This document shows, one piece after another, positions 1 through 18,167 of a stretch of 64,000 nucleotides of DNA. The DNA is from Hyposmocoma kahamanoa. Its lineage: Eukaryota; Arthropoda; Insecta; Lepidoptera; Cosmopterigidae. Positions within the stretch are counted from its first letter, which is position 1. Each line of letters begins with the position of its first letter. The stretch lies in contig NW_020654748.1 in NCBI RefSeq assembly GCF_003589595.1, positions 5,912,338 to 5,976,337 on the forward strand. Direction: 5' to 3'. The notes below the pieces were generated by a model. The model was not told where the DNA came from. It did no database searches and was given only the letters and a program-made list of their open reading frames with translations. A program made the translations under genes and the position numbers.

Positions 1-159
1 CATTTGGAAACGGGAATAAACTGGCTGATCAGCCCGTGACTACGGCCAGTGCAACCTGGCCGAAACGTCGAGAAACTATGTAGGTGTAAAAAATACCTGT
101 TCGTATATAAACGCGTTTTCATATTCGTATGTAAACGCGTTTATTCCCGTTTTCAAATG
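1..159. mobile_element. Short element with terminal inverted repeats at the window edge
   Basis: The first 21 bases (catttggaaacgggaataaac) recur inverted at 139-159 with one mismatch. Inside are further repeated pieces (aaacgcgttt at about 110 and 133). No open frame is present. It looks like a MITE-like or foldback element of about 160 bp. Because it starts at base 1, the left target duplication cannot be seen. Confidence 0.5.
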
Positions 160-313
160 TTGGTACAATGCAACGTGAAAGTTTAAAAGTATATATTTTC
201 ACTCTATTTCAATTTCAAACAAAACTCAAGTCTGTACAATGCACAGTTTTTTACTTCTGTACAAAATGATTGACCTGTTTACCTGTCGACGTAAACTGCC
301 CATCCGTAAGTTC

Positions 314-522
314 TACAGTCCATTTATTTAGGTACGTAACTAAATGTAAACAATCTTGAGATGTCTATTTAATGAAATATAAATTTATAAAATTATTTTT
401 ACTCGTATGAAATTGCATGCCTATTTTTATACATATTGATTTATAAAGCATATTATGTTTCAAAAAAAAGATGTATCAAGATTGCTTACATTTAGTTAAG
501 TATCTAAACAAATGGACTATAG
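314..522. mobile_element. MITE-like inverted repeat, about 209 bp
   Basis: The left arm at about 314-360 and right arm at about 475-522 are inverted copies for roughly 45 bases with a few mismatches; the core shared stretch is taactaaatgtaa. The centre is AT-rich and has no frame. A clear target duplication was not identified, so the class is left open. Confidence 0.55.
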
Positions 523-540
523 TGCCATAGTAAAAACGTG

Positions 541-640
541 CACAACCGGACCGTAGGATCTGGATAAAGGACCCGAAGCGTCGGTTTGTTTGAAAAACAA
601 ATATACGCGATTTAGATCCGAAAAAATACGTTTTTTTTCC
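541..640 (+). repeat. Dispersed repeat containing the cggtttgtttgaaaaacaa motif
   Basis: The stretch has a 'ggacccgaagcgt' block, then ggtttgtttgaaaaacaaat, then 'atacgcgatttagatccgaaaaa'. The same order recurs near 46730, 50480, 58060 and 60160, and inverted near 50390 and 59700. This is an unnamed interspersed family with no coding frame. Confidence 0.5.
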
Positions 641-2328
641 TATGTGTAACAATCGCGAAAACCTAAGAACTCAATAATTTTTCGTATTGTTTTAATTATA
701 TAAGAATTTACATGTCAGGTTAATTTGATTTTCGAATTTTGGTAGAATTATTTAATTATTTATTAAGGATTGCCAAAAAAGTTTACAACTTAAAGTATAC
801 AAGACAATAAATACCTTAGACTATGGAAACTAAAGGACATGTTATGTTGACATATATAAATCAGACGTTATATGTATAGGATTCATTTCGATGTTCAAAA
901 CATAAACATGTTATTGTCTTTGTTTAACTATTGCGTACCGTCTTAAGCCAAAAGAGATAGCATTACATTGGTCTGTGTCAAACACGGGAATCGAAAAAAC
1001 GTAACGTCATCTTAAATGTCAATCGTGTCCATTTCGCAGTACATAAGGTACATGATACGGTTGTCAAAGGGAAGTATAAGTGTTTTATTAAATTATTCGC
1101 ATGTATTGTAATAAAATAGACAAAAATATTGACAGTGAGAACAACTAAGTATTAATAAAAATCGTCGCTGCAGCATCACGGGACGTAGCATTAGAAAAAG
1201 CTAAAATCGAACCAATGTAACATTGTACAGGCACGTGTTATTTTTCTGTCTATAAATCGCACAAAAGCCCAAATATCTCATGTAATTAGACATATTTAAG
1301 TAGTTTATTCATAAATCTTGCCAAATTTTATGTTGGTTTCTTCAGATTGCCTGTTTGTTTGTATATTTTGATGATTGTTGTTAACGATTATTTTGAGATA
1401 GTGTTGTTCTTGGAAGTGTACATATTATCGATATTCTGTTATTAAAATAATTCACTACGAGGTTTTTATTATTTTATTATTATTTTTTTAAATATTTATT
1501 TATTATTTTTAAGCTTACACTATTTGGAAACTGTTTAAAAATTTCTCTATGAAAATATGAATCTTGAGGTTGGAAATGTATATGAGATCTCTAAATTTAT
1601 ATTTCAAAGTTTTCTCTTTTTTTATATACTCTCGAATTAAATTTTTTCTGCGCAAAATCACTTTTTGTAATAATTGAGTATTTGTAAACGCAAAACAATA
1701 AATTCAAAATTTGATGTGGCATTCCCGGATATTCCCATATAACCTAAAATATTCCCAAATGGAATATTGATCTACTTTAATTAAATGTTTGCATGTCGAT
1801 AATGGCTTATCGATAGATTACGGTACGATACTAAAGAAATCCGCCATTTGTTCGTTCAGTTTTTGTTTAGGTATGCACATTCATTCCTTATTTAGGGCAG
1901 CTCCTTTCTTTTATTTTTTTCCCATCCTCTAAGATAAATACTTATTAATTAACAGATAGTTATAACTTCAATTATAGGAACAGCATGCACTTAAATATAT
2001 ATTAAAATATACAAAAAAAATTCTCTACCAATAAAATTAAACTAAAATTAACAATAATAATAATTTAAATCCAATTTAATTACTTAAATTAAACTTAAGC
2101 TAAAACTACAACATTGTTCTTTCCTTAAATTTATATCATGTATCACCAAATATATCAACAGTTTCATCTCTGCCGGACACTTGATTATATAAACTAGATA
2201 GGCGGGGATTATATAAATTAAGAGTGACCAATGAATCAGCGCAATCTAGAAAGATAGGTACATAGATAGATAGATGCTTGTCTTGATAGTAAAAAGTGTA
2301 AGTTGCATAACAAATTTGATAGGTACAT
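641..2328. other. AT-rich intergenic sequence, no gene seen
   Basis: No open frame with recognisable protein similarity occurs on either strand. Base composition is AT-rich with poly-A/T runs. Missing downstream exons of the ERAL1-like gene (minus strand) could lie here or beyond the left edge, but none could be recognised. Confidence 0.4.
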
Positions 2329-2556
2329 CATTGACTTACAATTATATGGACGTCGGGTCCGCGCTAAAAAGTGTCCGCACTTGTAAGGCGCTAAAATCGT
2401 ATAGAGAGCGCGACACTCCGCTTTAGTCTTCATTTGTTCTACTGACAGCGCGATACTGCGATGACATTACAATTTAAATTTCGAATAGGTTGACTTGGGA
2501 CATTTTTTTCGTGGTTTTTGTAGTAGACCTGTCGTCCATTTATTTGTAAGTCAATG
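2329..2556. mobile_element. 228-bp MITE with perfect 8-bp target duplication
   Basis: The element begins cattgacttacaa and ends with its inverse, ttgtaagtcaatg; the arms stay similar for about 25 bases (tggacgtcgggtc against the inverse of gacctgtcgtcca). It is flanked on both sides by aggtacat (2321-2328 and 2557-2564), a perfect 8-bp direct repeat. An 8-bp duplication is typical of hAT or P-type transposition. It has no transposase frame, so it is non-autonomous. Confidence 0.8.
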
Positions 2557-3309
2557 AGGTACATACTAAAAGTAGGGAACATTCTACAATTGGTAGCATT
2601 ATATGATTTCTTTTTTTGCTAGTGCTTTTGTATCAGGAAATAAGTTTTATTGCTTTTTCTTGGTTAAGTCAATAGTGAGCCAGTCCAATATTATGGCTTA
2701 ATTTGGGTAGATACCATCGCTTTACAACCACTGAGACGTAAAGTAAAATAAGGAATTAATTGCTGGCCATTCTATGTTGTTTTATTGCCTTCAAATGTAA
2801 TGATGTTTGCTTGAAATATGTAAAAATTAATTTAAATGAAAAAATAATTGCATGCACAGAACTGTTTTTATCTCAGACCACCATCAACCATTGCCTGATA
2901 TAGACTTTTTTACTTGCCACACTGTCATGCTATTTATCTCCAATATTTTGTTGGAAGGACTTGAATCTGTCATCTCAGAATCAAGAATGTTATCCAGCTT
3001 TACTTCATTTTGAAAGAAGCACTATCGAAGACTTGTAATATGATTTCTTTCTTAAGTAATGAAACTTAAGGAAGAAATTACTCTCAGTCTAGGCTGTATG
3101 GAGCACAAGTATCTTTGCTTTTTCCAGCTTAAGAATGGAAAAACAGTACCAAAACCAATGTTTGTCATGTAAAATATGAGCTTTCATAGCACAAATATTA
3201 ATATAGAACATATTTTACATGATTAAGTCAGTTTAAACTGTAGAAATTAGCCCACTCTACTGTACAATAGTAGTTAATATGTACCTCAACTGAAGATTTT
3301 AATGTTTAC

Positions 3310-4265
3310 CTTATTTAATATCAAGAAGCTAGGTATATCTTCAGTGCCCTGCAGCATCCTAATAACATCCGGATGAAGGCTGTCCCTGGTCCATTGATTG
3401 GCAATGTCATGTACCACCCCAATTACATCTGCGCATCTCAAACTCTTGAGACATGCTTTTAACATTGACTCTGGTAGTTTATACCTGGAACATATTGGTA
3501 ATAAAGATATTCAGACCAGGAGCTATATAGAAAAGTTTGTTTCTGAAATCGGTTCTGTTGGGAACCAAAGTCAGAACATATCAGGTAGGACTACCAACTA
3601 CGGTACAGATGGATACATAGTAATAATGTTTTAGTAGAAGAAGAGCTCCTTGTGAAAGAGTATTACTGTATTCCAGTATTCAAGGGTAGGGGTACTGGTG
3701 AAAGTACAGGCATGTGGGAGTTATCAACATGGAGTGCAGTTTGCTTTGATTGGAGCTGCAACTGTTACAGATAGGTGCATCCCTTACCTAAAGGTGCACG
3801 AAGCGCAGTAGTTCGACCTGTCACTTCATATCATAAACAAAATAACAGCTGTAGGGCCAACATGAAAACTTACTTCTTTTGTTCCTTATTTGTAACTACT
3901 CCGGGAGTGTCCAAAAATATAATTTGAGTGTCATTTTGATAGCATATAGCTCTAACAAGCTTCGTCGTTGTGTGTACTTTGTTGGACACCGCGCAAATCT
4001 ACAAAAAAAAAACCAAATGAGAGAGATTGAGGTTATATTATTAAAAACAAAACACTGAGTAAAAAGCCAAAAATACCTTTCGTTCTACAATTTTATTTAT
4101 TAGTGTGCTCTTGCCACAGTTTGGTGCTCCTAATATGGCTACATTAACTACTTTGACAATGTTATTTTTGATAATAGACTCGGGTTGAGATGAGTAAAAC
4201 AATGCACGGAGATATGTGGTTCTACAGTGTGTTACACGCGAAAAACATAATGTAAGAGTCAACAT
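3310..4265 (-). CDS. ERAL1: ERAL1-like mitochondrial Era GTPase, 5' exons only
   Basis: Era-family GTPases bind the small-subunit rRNA and assist assembly of the mitochondrial small ribosomal subunit. Three minus-strand exons join in phase: 4077-4265, 3874-3998 and 3310-3484, giving 163 codons from ATG at 4265. The N-terminus is rich in Arg, Ser and Thr with almost no acidic residues for about 25 residues, fitting a mitochondrial presequence. The G1 loop GAPNCGKST is at residues 46-54, the switch segment SNKVHTT at about 67-73, the G3 motif DTPG at 93-96, and the last exon ends exactly at the first two residues (NK) of the G4 NKxD motif, before a GTAAAC donor. The rest of the GTPase domain and the KH domain were not found in the 3.3 kb to the left. 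The gene either has a long intron running off the window or is truncated. Start codons of this gene and SNRPA1 are divergent, about 640 bp apart. Confidence 0.8.
3634..3845 (+). repeat. Degenerate copy of the ~280-bp A-tailed retroposon family
   Basis: It matches, with many changes, a family seen over a dozen times here: 'gagctccttgtgaaagag' at the 5' end, a 'ggtgaaagtacaggcac'-like middle, and 'gacctgtcacttcatatcataaacaaa' at the 3' end. It lies in intron 2 of the ERAL1-like gene on the opposite strand. Confidence 0.55.
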
Positions 4266-4904
4266 GACTACGCGGCCTTATAAATCACTCTTTAAATTAG
4301 TTAAAAATGTAATTAAAACTTTTAAACTACAAATCACAAAATGAATCCACAAACTTTGAAAACAAATACTCTATGCAAATTACTGCTGTCAAACCACCGT
4401 CAAATAATTGACATTTATTTATCGGGCCAAGTCACACTATCAAGAGATCGCGATATAAAATAAATAAATAAAATGAGTAAGATGCTGAGGCTGCGGTATA
4501 GTAGTAATTATCACCGTTAAATTCAATATTAAATAAATAAAGAAAAATATGTAAAGAACACAGTCATTTTCAAAGAATCTCCACATCCTCATCCAAATCA
4601 CAAACTACTAATACAAGATCCAAATGTTCGCCAGTGATATTCTGTAATCTGTGGCCAGTTTATGTAGTCTTTAAACCACAGAGAAATACATCACGGTTCA
4701 AAAAAAATTTGCTGTCTTTGTCTTTGGGTTATCTTTGAATGCGTACACAGCGGCTATAAACTTTCGTCGCATTTGCCCGAAATGTTTATTATCATTAATT
4801 AAACAATTCATTGTTGATATAATCGGTGCGGTACTTCATAGGTGTTAGAGAGGGAAATCGGCAAGTCTAGTGTTATTTGCCATTCTCCAAAATAGTAGTC
4901 CAAA
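4266..4904. promoter_or_regulatory. Bidirectional promoter region between ERAL1-like and SNRPA1 genes
   Basis: This 640-bp stretch separates the start codons of two divergent housekeeping genes and contains no other frame. No TATA box at a convincing position was identified. The assignment as a shared promoter rests on layout alone. Confidence 0.45.
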
Positions 4905-7900
4905 ATGGTGAAACTCACGACAGAGTTGATACAAAATTCTATGCAATATATGAACCCTTGCAGGGATCGAGAGCTAGATCTTAGAGGTAAGATTTAGTGT
5001 TTGTAATCGGGCCTTAATTGAAGATCGTACCCATTAAGGAATCGACAGAAACCGCCTTGCATCTATAATATTTGGAGGTTATGTTTGACTGGGTTTACCC
5101 TCGTATTATGAAAAATCAAATTAGTATCTGTGTGTGTTACATTAGGTTAGCATCTGTTGGCCCTCTCGTCCCGGCTGTCGGGTTTAAACTTGAGAGGATT
5201 GTTTGTATTGTGACTTTTATACATTTTTTTGTTAAGTGATAATTATCATTTCCTTAATGATATTTATTTATATTATATTATGAAAATATATATATATATA
5301 TATTATGAAAATTAAATTATAAAAAGAAATAAAAATATACACTTAATATTATAAAAAAAAATATTGTCGTTTAGTGTTCATGTGTTTATAGTAACGTTAT
5401 AACACAAATTATACTTATTGTCACATTGATTAAATATGGTAATAGACCATAAGGGTAGTCCATTTCAATAGATATTTATTCATATTATCATTTCCGAATT
5501 TATTTCAAAACAACAACCTGAAAGAGCTAATATCACTGCTATGAATTTTTGTCGCCAGAGTACGCAAAAGTTTGACACTATAGTTTTAATTGTCCTTAAA
5601 AGCAAAGTTTATTATTAAAGAAGCATACACATTAAATGAATTTGTGACTTTTTAAAGATGAGTGTGAAATTTGTAATTTTTTTATTATTTGTTATAAATA
5701 TGTACACTTTTAACCTCCATCTCACCTGATGGAAAGTGACAATGAGGACCACCATGTTGCATGCATAAATAGTTCATTAATGAAATGTTACATTTATTTA
5801 TTTATTTGATTATAGACGAGCAGCTTTCACTGGTGTATCTACATCACACAGTGTTGAAATTTATATCGTTGTTTTAGTTCACTTTTTTAACACTGATTCA
5901 CTCTTTCATAGCCAGTTGTTGAGCTTGTTTTTGAAGGCATTAACAGAGACAGAGACAGAAACAACATCTTCCGGTAGCTGTGTATGTTCCAATTGTGCAC
6001 CACTCTGTTGCTGAAAAAATTGTGTGCAGCAAGAGTTTTGGAAGGTGCACGAACTAGTTTCAGATGGTGGCCACTTGACAGTATAAAGTTTTCTTTTCTT
6101 TTAAAGATGTTTTGTACTGCTGGTAGATTGTACTGACTCATCAGAATTTTATAAGTCTCGAGGAGGTCACCACGAAGGCGTCTTTCTTCCAGAGTAGTAA
6201 GGCGTAATACGTGTAATCTCTCCTCATAGGATTTGCGTCAAAGAGCCTGTGGCATTTTAGTTGCCTTCCTCTGAAAGTTTTCAAGAAAGTTTGTGTCATT
6301 TTGGAAATAAGGGCTCCATACTTGATATCCATATTCCAGCAGTGGCCGTATATAGGTCTTATACATTTTGAGGAACTTGTCTGGTGTCATTGTTTGGAAT
6401 GATCTGCGCATGACATAGATATAGGAGTTAGCTTTCTTGACTATTGTAGTGATATGCTCACCCCACTTTAAATTGAATGCAATATTGACTCCAAGATCTT
6501 TTGTTCTAGTGGCTAAGGTATTTCCATGCAAGTTGTATGTGACTTTGGGGTTATTGTTACCAAGATGCAAAATGTTACATTTTGATGCATTCAATTTGAT
6601 AATCCAATCTTTGGTCCAGTCTTGTATACAATTTAGATCTTTTTGAAGTTGTCCAGAGTTTGTAAGTGGATTTGCAAAAAACTTTCCATTATCAGCAAAA
6701 AAGGCACAATTGGAATCTATGAGCTCAACTAGAGCTGTTACATATATTCCAAATAGATGGGGAGCGAGTACTGATCCCTGCGGTACCCCGCTGACTACCC
6801 GCTTTAGTTGCGACAGGGAGTTACCAACACGTACCTGAAATGTTCTATTTTTAATATAATTGTCTATCCATTTAAGTAGAGTCCCACGTACACCAAAGTG
6901 ATCTAGCTTCATTAAGAAGCGCTGATGCGGAACTTTACCATGCGGAAGTTACCATGCCGGACTGCCACGCAGAGGTCCCAGGTTCGATTCCCAGGCCGGG
7001 AGAAATATTTGTATGGCCTACATTTATTTCTCTCATGAGTTTGGGTGTAATTTGTGGTTGTCTATGTGAGTGTCCATGGCACCCGCGACCCAGGGTTTCC
7101 CTAGTGCGGGGCTATATTGAGTGTGTGCGTTATTATTATAGCTTCATATGATATTGACTGTACCATGATACTGTGACAGAGTGTCAACAGTGTGTCTTGA
7201 ACCTTCTCTCACAGAGACGCTCTGAGGACCAGACTGTAAATTTTTAAATTGTTATTACTATATTCAAATATCTGTCATCTTTACAGGCTATAAAATACCA
7301 CAAATAGAAAACTTGGGTACTACATTAGACCAGTTTGATACAATAGACTTCTCTGACAATGACATAAGAAAATTGGATGGCTTCCCACTGTTGAAGCGGC
7401 TTAAGTGCTTATTATTGAATAATAACCGAATTGTGTAAGTATTCAGTCTTTTTATAATACCAAGTGACGGGACGAACAAGTCATTAGCCTGGTAGTAAAT
7501 GACACGACTGTTCATAACAGTTGCAGTGCCACTCAGTACTTTAAACTGCAAAGATCAGACGGGAATTGTCACCGCGCCCGTCACCCTGAGACATAAGTTG
7601 CCAAGTCCCATGTGCCTGTAATTTTACCAGCACCCCTACCCTTCAAAACTGGAGCGCAGCAATGCTTACATTACTGCTTGGCAGCAGAAATAGGTAAAGT
7701 GGCGATACTTCCCTGGACAAACTCTATATTCATTCTATATTGTTTATGAAAGTAGAAGGTTAAAAATTTAGCTTATAAATTACCTTTTTTTTACTGGCCA
7801 CTTTTAATTAAAAACAATTTGTAATGTTTGGATAGCCCATTTAAGTACTGTGATATTGTTCATATTTAGAAGTAAACTGCCATAAACTGGGGCCTTTGGT

Positions 7901-9794
7901 TTGTTTGCTCGACAAGGGGTGAGTGAGCACTTGCCTATAACATGATAATAGCTCTTAAGGACTCACCACATTTATTCACAAGAAATTGCATTATGCCAAT
8001 CAGAAAAACCTGTGAATGTTGTTCATTATAAGAAGGTCTTTAAAGTGGCCTCATTTAAGTCTTGTAAAAACAATTTCTACATAAGTACATTTTAAAATTA
8101 TTAAGTTATTAATTAATACAATTTCAATGATTTTATATGTATATCTTTGTACAAGACAATTACTTGGGCAAAAGCGTTATTATCTTATTATTTGGCAACA
8201 ATTAGCAACATAATTTTCTCTTGTCTGTTTATATGTTGTGATGTTATATGGGCAGATTATCCATAGTGCAAAATAATAACATGTGTAGCAGTCACTTTGG
8301 AAAAAACATGCTCATCCTAACTTCCACGTCAGCGACTATCAGTGGACAGCGATAAGCAGCTATTTAGTTGAGCACGCTCTAGCTCCGCAAACCATCAGAA
8401 GGGCCAAGTTTACGGTGGTCTTCTATATTGACCATGATCAAATTTCTGAAGTTGCAATTGATTAACAATAATAACTACTCCACAGGAGAATCAGCGAAGG
8501 GTTGGAGCAATACATCCCGAATATTGAATCTATAATTCTTACCAACAATAATATTATTGAACTCGGGGACTTGGACCCTCTTTCCACATTACCCAAGCTT
8601 CGTACTCTCTCATTGTTACACAATCCAGTGGCTAATAAGCAACATTACAGGTAATGTATATGTATAGTAAAAAGTGTATCCCAGAAAAAAATAGCTATTA
8701 CATATATTATTGAACATTTATATTATTTCCGCTTTTATTACAATATATTAATTATTTTATTTTAGAGCATATGTTGCATTTAAATTACCCGAGTTAAGAC
8801 TTCTGGACTTCCGAAAGATCAAGCAGAAAGAAAGGGAAGAAGCCAATTTATTGTTCAAAAGCAAGAAAGGCAAAGAAATACAAAAGGAGATTACAAGGAA
8901 AGCTAAAACTTTTGTTCCTGGAGGAAATATGCCTGATGCTAAAGTCACTAGTAAGTCCAAGTATATAAGTATATGTAGTTTTTCTGGAATGCTTGTAGTG
9001 TCATTGTATCTAGGTTTGTTCATCAGGTGACATTTGTTCAAAAAACCTCATTTTGTATATTCTCAGATCTCACTCCGCAAGAAATCCACAAGATTAGGGA
9101 GGCCATCAAGAACGCTTCATCACTCCAAGAAGTGGAAAGGCTGACGAGGATGTTGCAGTCAGGCCAGATACCAGGACAAAAGCCATTGCAGCCAGCCACT
9201 CAAGCCAATGGTCAACGTAAGCATATTCATTGCTTTACATGTTCAATATTTAGGAAATGTTTTATATAGGTGTAAAAATGTATGCCTATTTAGCAAAAAT
9301 TTAATAACTGACTGTGATTATTTCTGAATTGATATAGAAAAGTGCAATATTTCACATAAGTCTACATATTATGCATGTTCCCCTTTTATATAGTTTTACA
9401 TTAAGTCATCAAGTGTGCTAGTATCTAAATATTAAAATAAGTTCGTTACAATTTTAATAAATTCTATAATTTTTCATCATAGCTCCTTCATGAAGAAATT
9501 GCGGATATCTGCTACCGGGACCGTAGAAAGAGGCCTATAATGTATCAGAGGATTTTATAGAGAAGTGGAAACCATTCCATTATTATGAGTCCTAACTTAA
9601 TTACGTGATTTTTGTACCCAATGTGAACAATAACTTTATGAAACTTATAATTTCAGTTCCGCGTGGAAGGGGACTTCAAAACCAATGCGGATTAAATTTT
9701 TAACAAGATGTATTTGTTTCTCTAATTAATCTCTCTTATAATTTCAGAAGAGGAAGAAGAAGAAATGGAAACTGAGCAGACCAACGGGCAGTGA
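4905..9794 (+). CDS. SNRPA1: U2 small nuclear ribonucleoprotein A' (U2A')
   Basis: U2A' is a leucine-rich-repeat protein of the U2 snRNP. It pairs with U2B'' (SNF in flies) on U2 snRNA stem-loop IV in the nuclear spliceosome. Six exons join in phase: 4905-4986, 7287-7434, 8486-8650, 8766-8950, 9067-9216 and 9748-9794, giving 258 residues and a TGA stop, the length expected for the family. The N-terminus MVKLTTELIQ, the DRELDLRGYKIP segment at about 20-32, the LRR block with SDNDIRKLDGFPLL and NNNRIV, the GDLDPL segment, and LLDFRKIKQKER at the LRR cap all fit U2A'. A basic tail and a short EEEEEMETE acidic end follow. Intron 1 (2.3 kb) carries a LINE fragment and a SINE. A likely polyadenylation signal AATAAA is at 10027-10032, about 230 bp past the stop. 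Confidence 0.95.
5282..5305. repeat. AT dinucleotide microsatellite
   Basis: A run of (AT)n lies in intron 1 of SNRPA1, within a very AT-rich 100-bp stretch. Confidence 0.7.
5800..6912 (-). mobile_element. 5'-truncated non-LTR retrotransposon (CR1/Jockey-like) reverse transcriptase fragment
   Basis: One minus-strand frame runs from 6912 to 5887 with a single in-frame TGA at 6238-6240. It encodes the second half of a reverse transcriptase: GVPQGSVLAPHLFGIYV (palm motif), a degenerate catalytic motif FADN where active elements have F/YADD, LNASKCNILHLG, the DLGVN and KWGEH segments, and YIRPLLEYGYQVWSPY. After the stop it continues as SYEERLHVLRLTTLEERRLRGD, cut off near ERVNQC. The 5' part (endonuclease and fingers) is missing. 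The 3' side ends in a TTTATTTATTT run at about 5790-5812, which reads as (AAATA)n-like tail on the element strand. It sits antisense in intron 1 of SNRPA1. The lost catalytic Asp and the stop mean it is dead. Confidence 0.85.
6946..7141 (+). mobile_element. tRNA-derived SINE (family A), sense copy
   Basis: It contains the tRNA-like head with a B box (ggttcgattcc at about 6982-6992) and the body 'atggcctacatttatttctctcatgagtttggg', then 'tgcggggctat' and a tail of tta repeats. At least five other copies occur in the window. It abuts the 5' truncation end of the LINE fragment in SNRPA1 intron 1. Confidence 0.75.
7447..7735 (-). repeat. A-tailed retroposon family E copy in SNRPA1 intron 2
   Basis: On the minus strand it reads from an 'actttacctatttctgctgcc' start, through 'acaggcacatgggacttgg', to 'cttgttcgtcccgtcacttggtattataaaaa'. 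The T-rich left edge on the plus strand is the A-tail. The frame of 87 codons within it is not a gene. Confidence 0.65.
9606..9634 (+). repeat. Donor copy of a 28-bp segment repeated at 10197
   Basis: The stretch tgatttttgtacccaatgtg plus aacaataact in the last SNRPA1 intron recurs with one deleted base at 10197-10225, exactly between the two copies of the duplicated kinase 3' end. Confidence 0.8.
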
Positions 9795-10026
9795 ACTTCC
9801 GGTGTATTAAAATTTTCAGTTTGCTAGCTGTAAGAACAGATACATTACTATATAGGGTAAATTAAGGTATTAGTTGTTAAGAACAGACCACTAATAGATA
9901 TTTTCGTTGTAAAACGGATGCTACACTTGCGATGGTATTGAGCGAAAGAACAGACTCACAAAATGAAGTGGTCACGGTGGTATAATAAGAACAGATACTA
10001 TGTTTTTTTTTTCTTCTTTCATTTAA

Positions 10027-10032
10027 AATAAA
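10027..10032 (+). terminator. Probable SNRPA1 polyadenylation signal
   Basis: Canonical AATAAA lies 233 bp after the SNRPA1 stop and just before the duplicated 3' end of the convergent kinase gene. Confidence 0.5.
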
Positions 10033-10034
10033 AA

Positions 10035-10190
10035 TCAAAATAGCATGTCTATTGTTTTATTTCGATCAAAACAATAATTATGTCATCAACTTTAAATTCA
10101 TTATCATTCCTTACACAATTTAATTACTAAAAAAAATCCACATCAAGCAACCAAAAACTCCTGAGCTTTTGAAATTAGCAATTCATCATC
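10035..10190 (-). pseudogene. Duplicated 3' end of the NEK8-like kinase gene
   Basis: This is a 156-bp near-copy of 10225-10379. On the minus strand it encodes the kinase C-terminal residues DDELL.SKAQEFLVA plus stop, then the same 3' UTR and a second AATAAA (10056-10061). It differs by a handful of substitutions and one or two indels. It has no upstream exon of its own, so it is not a gene; it may serve as alternative 3' UTR sequence. Confidence 0.8.
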
Positions 10191-10331
10191 GGGTGATGAT
10201 TTTTGTACCCATGTGAACAATAACTCAAAATAGCATGTCATTTGTTTTATTTCGATCAAAACAATAATTATGTCATCAACTTTAAATTCATTATCATACC
10301 TTACACAATTTAATTACTAAAAAAATCCAAA

Positions 10332-17701
<7,370 letters not shown>

Positions 17702-18167
17702 ATTTAAAACAAACTGCGCAGATATTAAAATTAACTCATTGGTTGTCTGTGATTGATAGTTCCCTAATTCGCTATAAAATTGGACTTCACTTGCATACAC
17801 ACTTCCAAATTATTTTGAATCTACCCGTACTTCAAAAGTACCAATGGTATCAATGTATGTTCTATCTTTGTCGTACTAACTATAAATATAATACGCCATC
17901 CTGCTGTCATTTCGCGGTGTCAGTTGCGCTTGTAATCTCGTATGTAGCTATTCGAAACGTTAGAGACAGACAAACCATGAAATTATCAGAGTATTACTAT
18001 ATCTCCTATCTCTTTCTCTACACTTGACCTATACTAAAATCGCTGTAAAGTGTAAAGTAAAATTTCCTCCATGGTTTTTCAATATTTCTAAGGAGATATA
18101 ATTTGGACTTTATTGTTTAAAAATCTTTTCTTTATTCCGGCAGAACAAAAGCTGATTCCCAATCAAG
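17702..18167. promoter_or_regulatory. Bidirectional promoter region between kinase and NDUFB7
   Basis: This 466-bp gap lies between divergent start codons. A 112-codon frame on the plus strand spans most of it but has no recognisable features. Calling it a shared promoter is inferred from layout. Confidence 0.45.

Noticed and set aside
2236..2433. 65-codon minus-strand frame
   Set aside because: Most of it lies inside the MITE at 2329-2556.
2914..3021. Open 36-codon segment with splice-like edges as a further ERAL1 exon
   Set aside because: It is in phase, but its sequence does not begin with the expected V/I-D of the NKxD motif and resembles no part of Era proteins.
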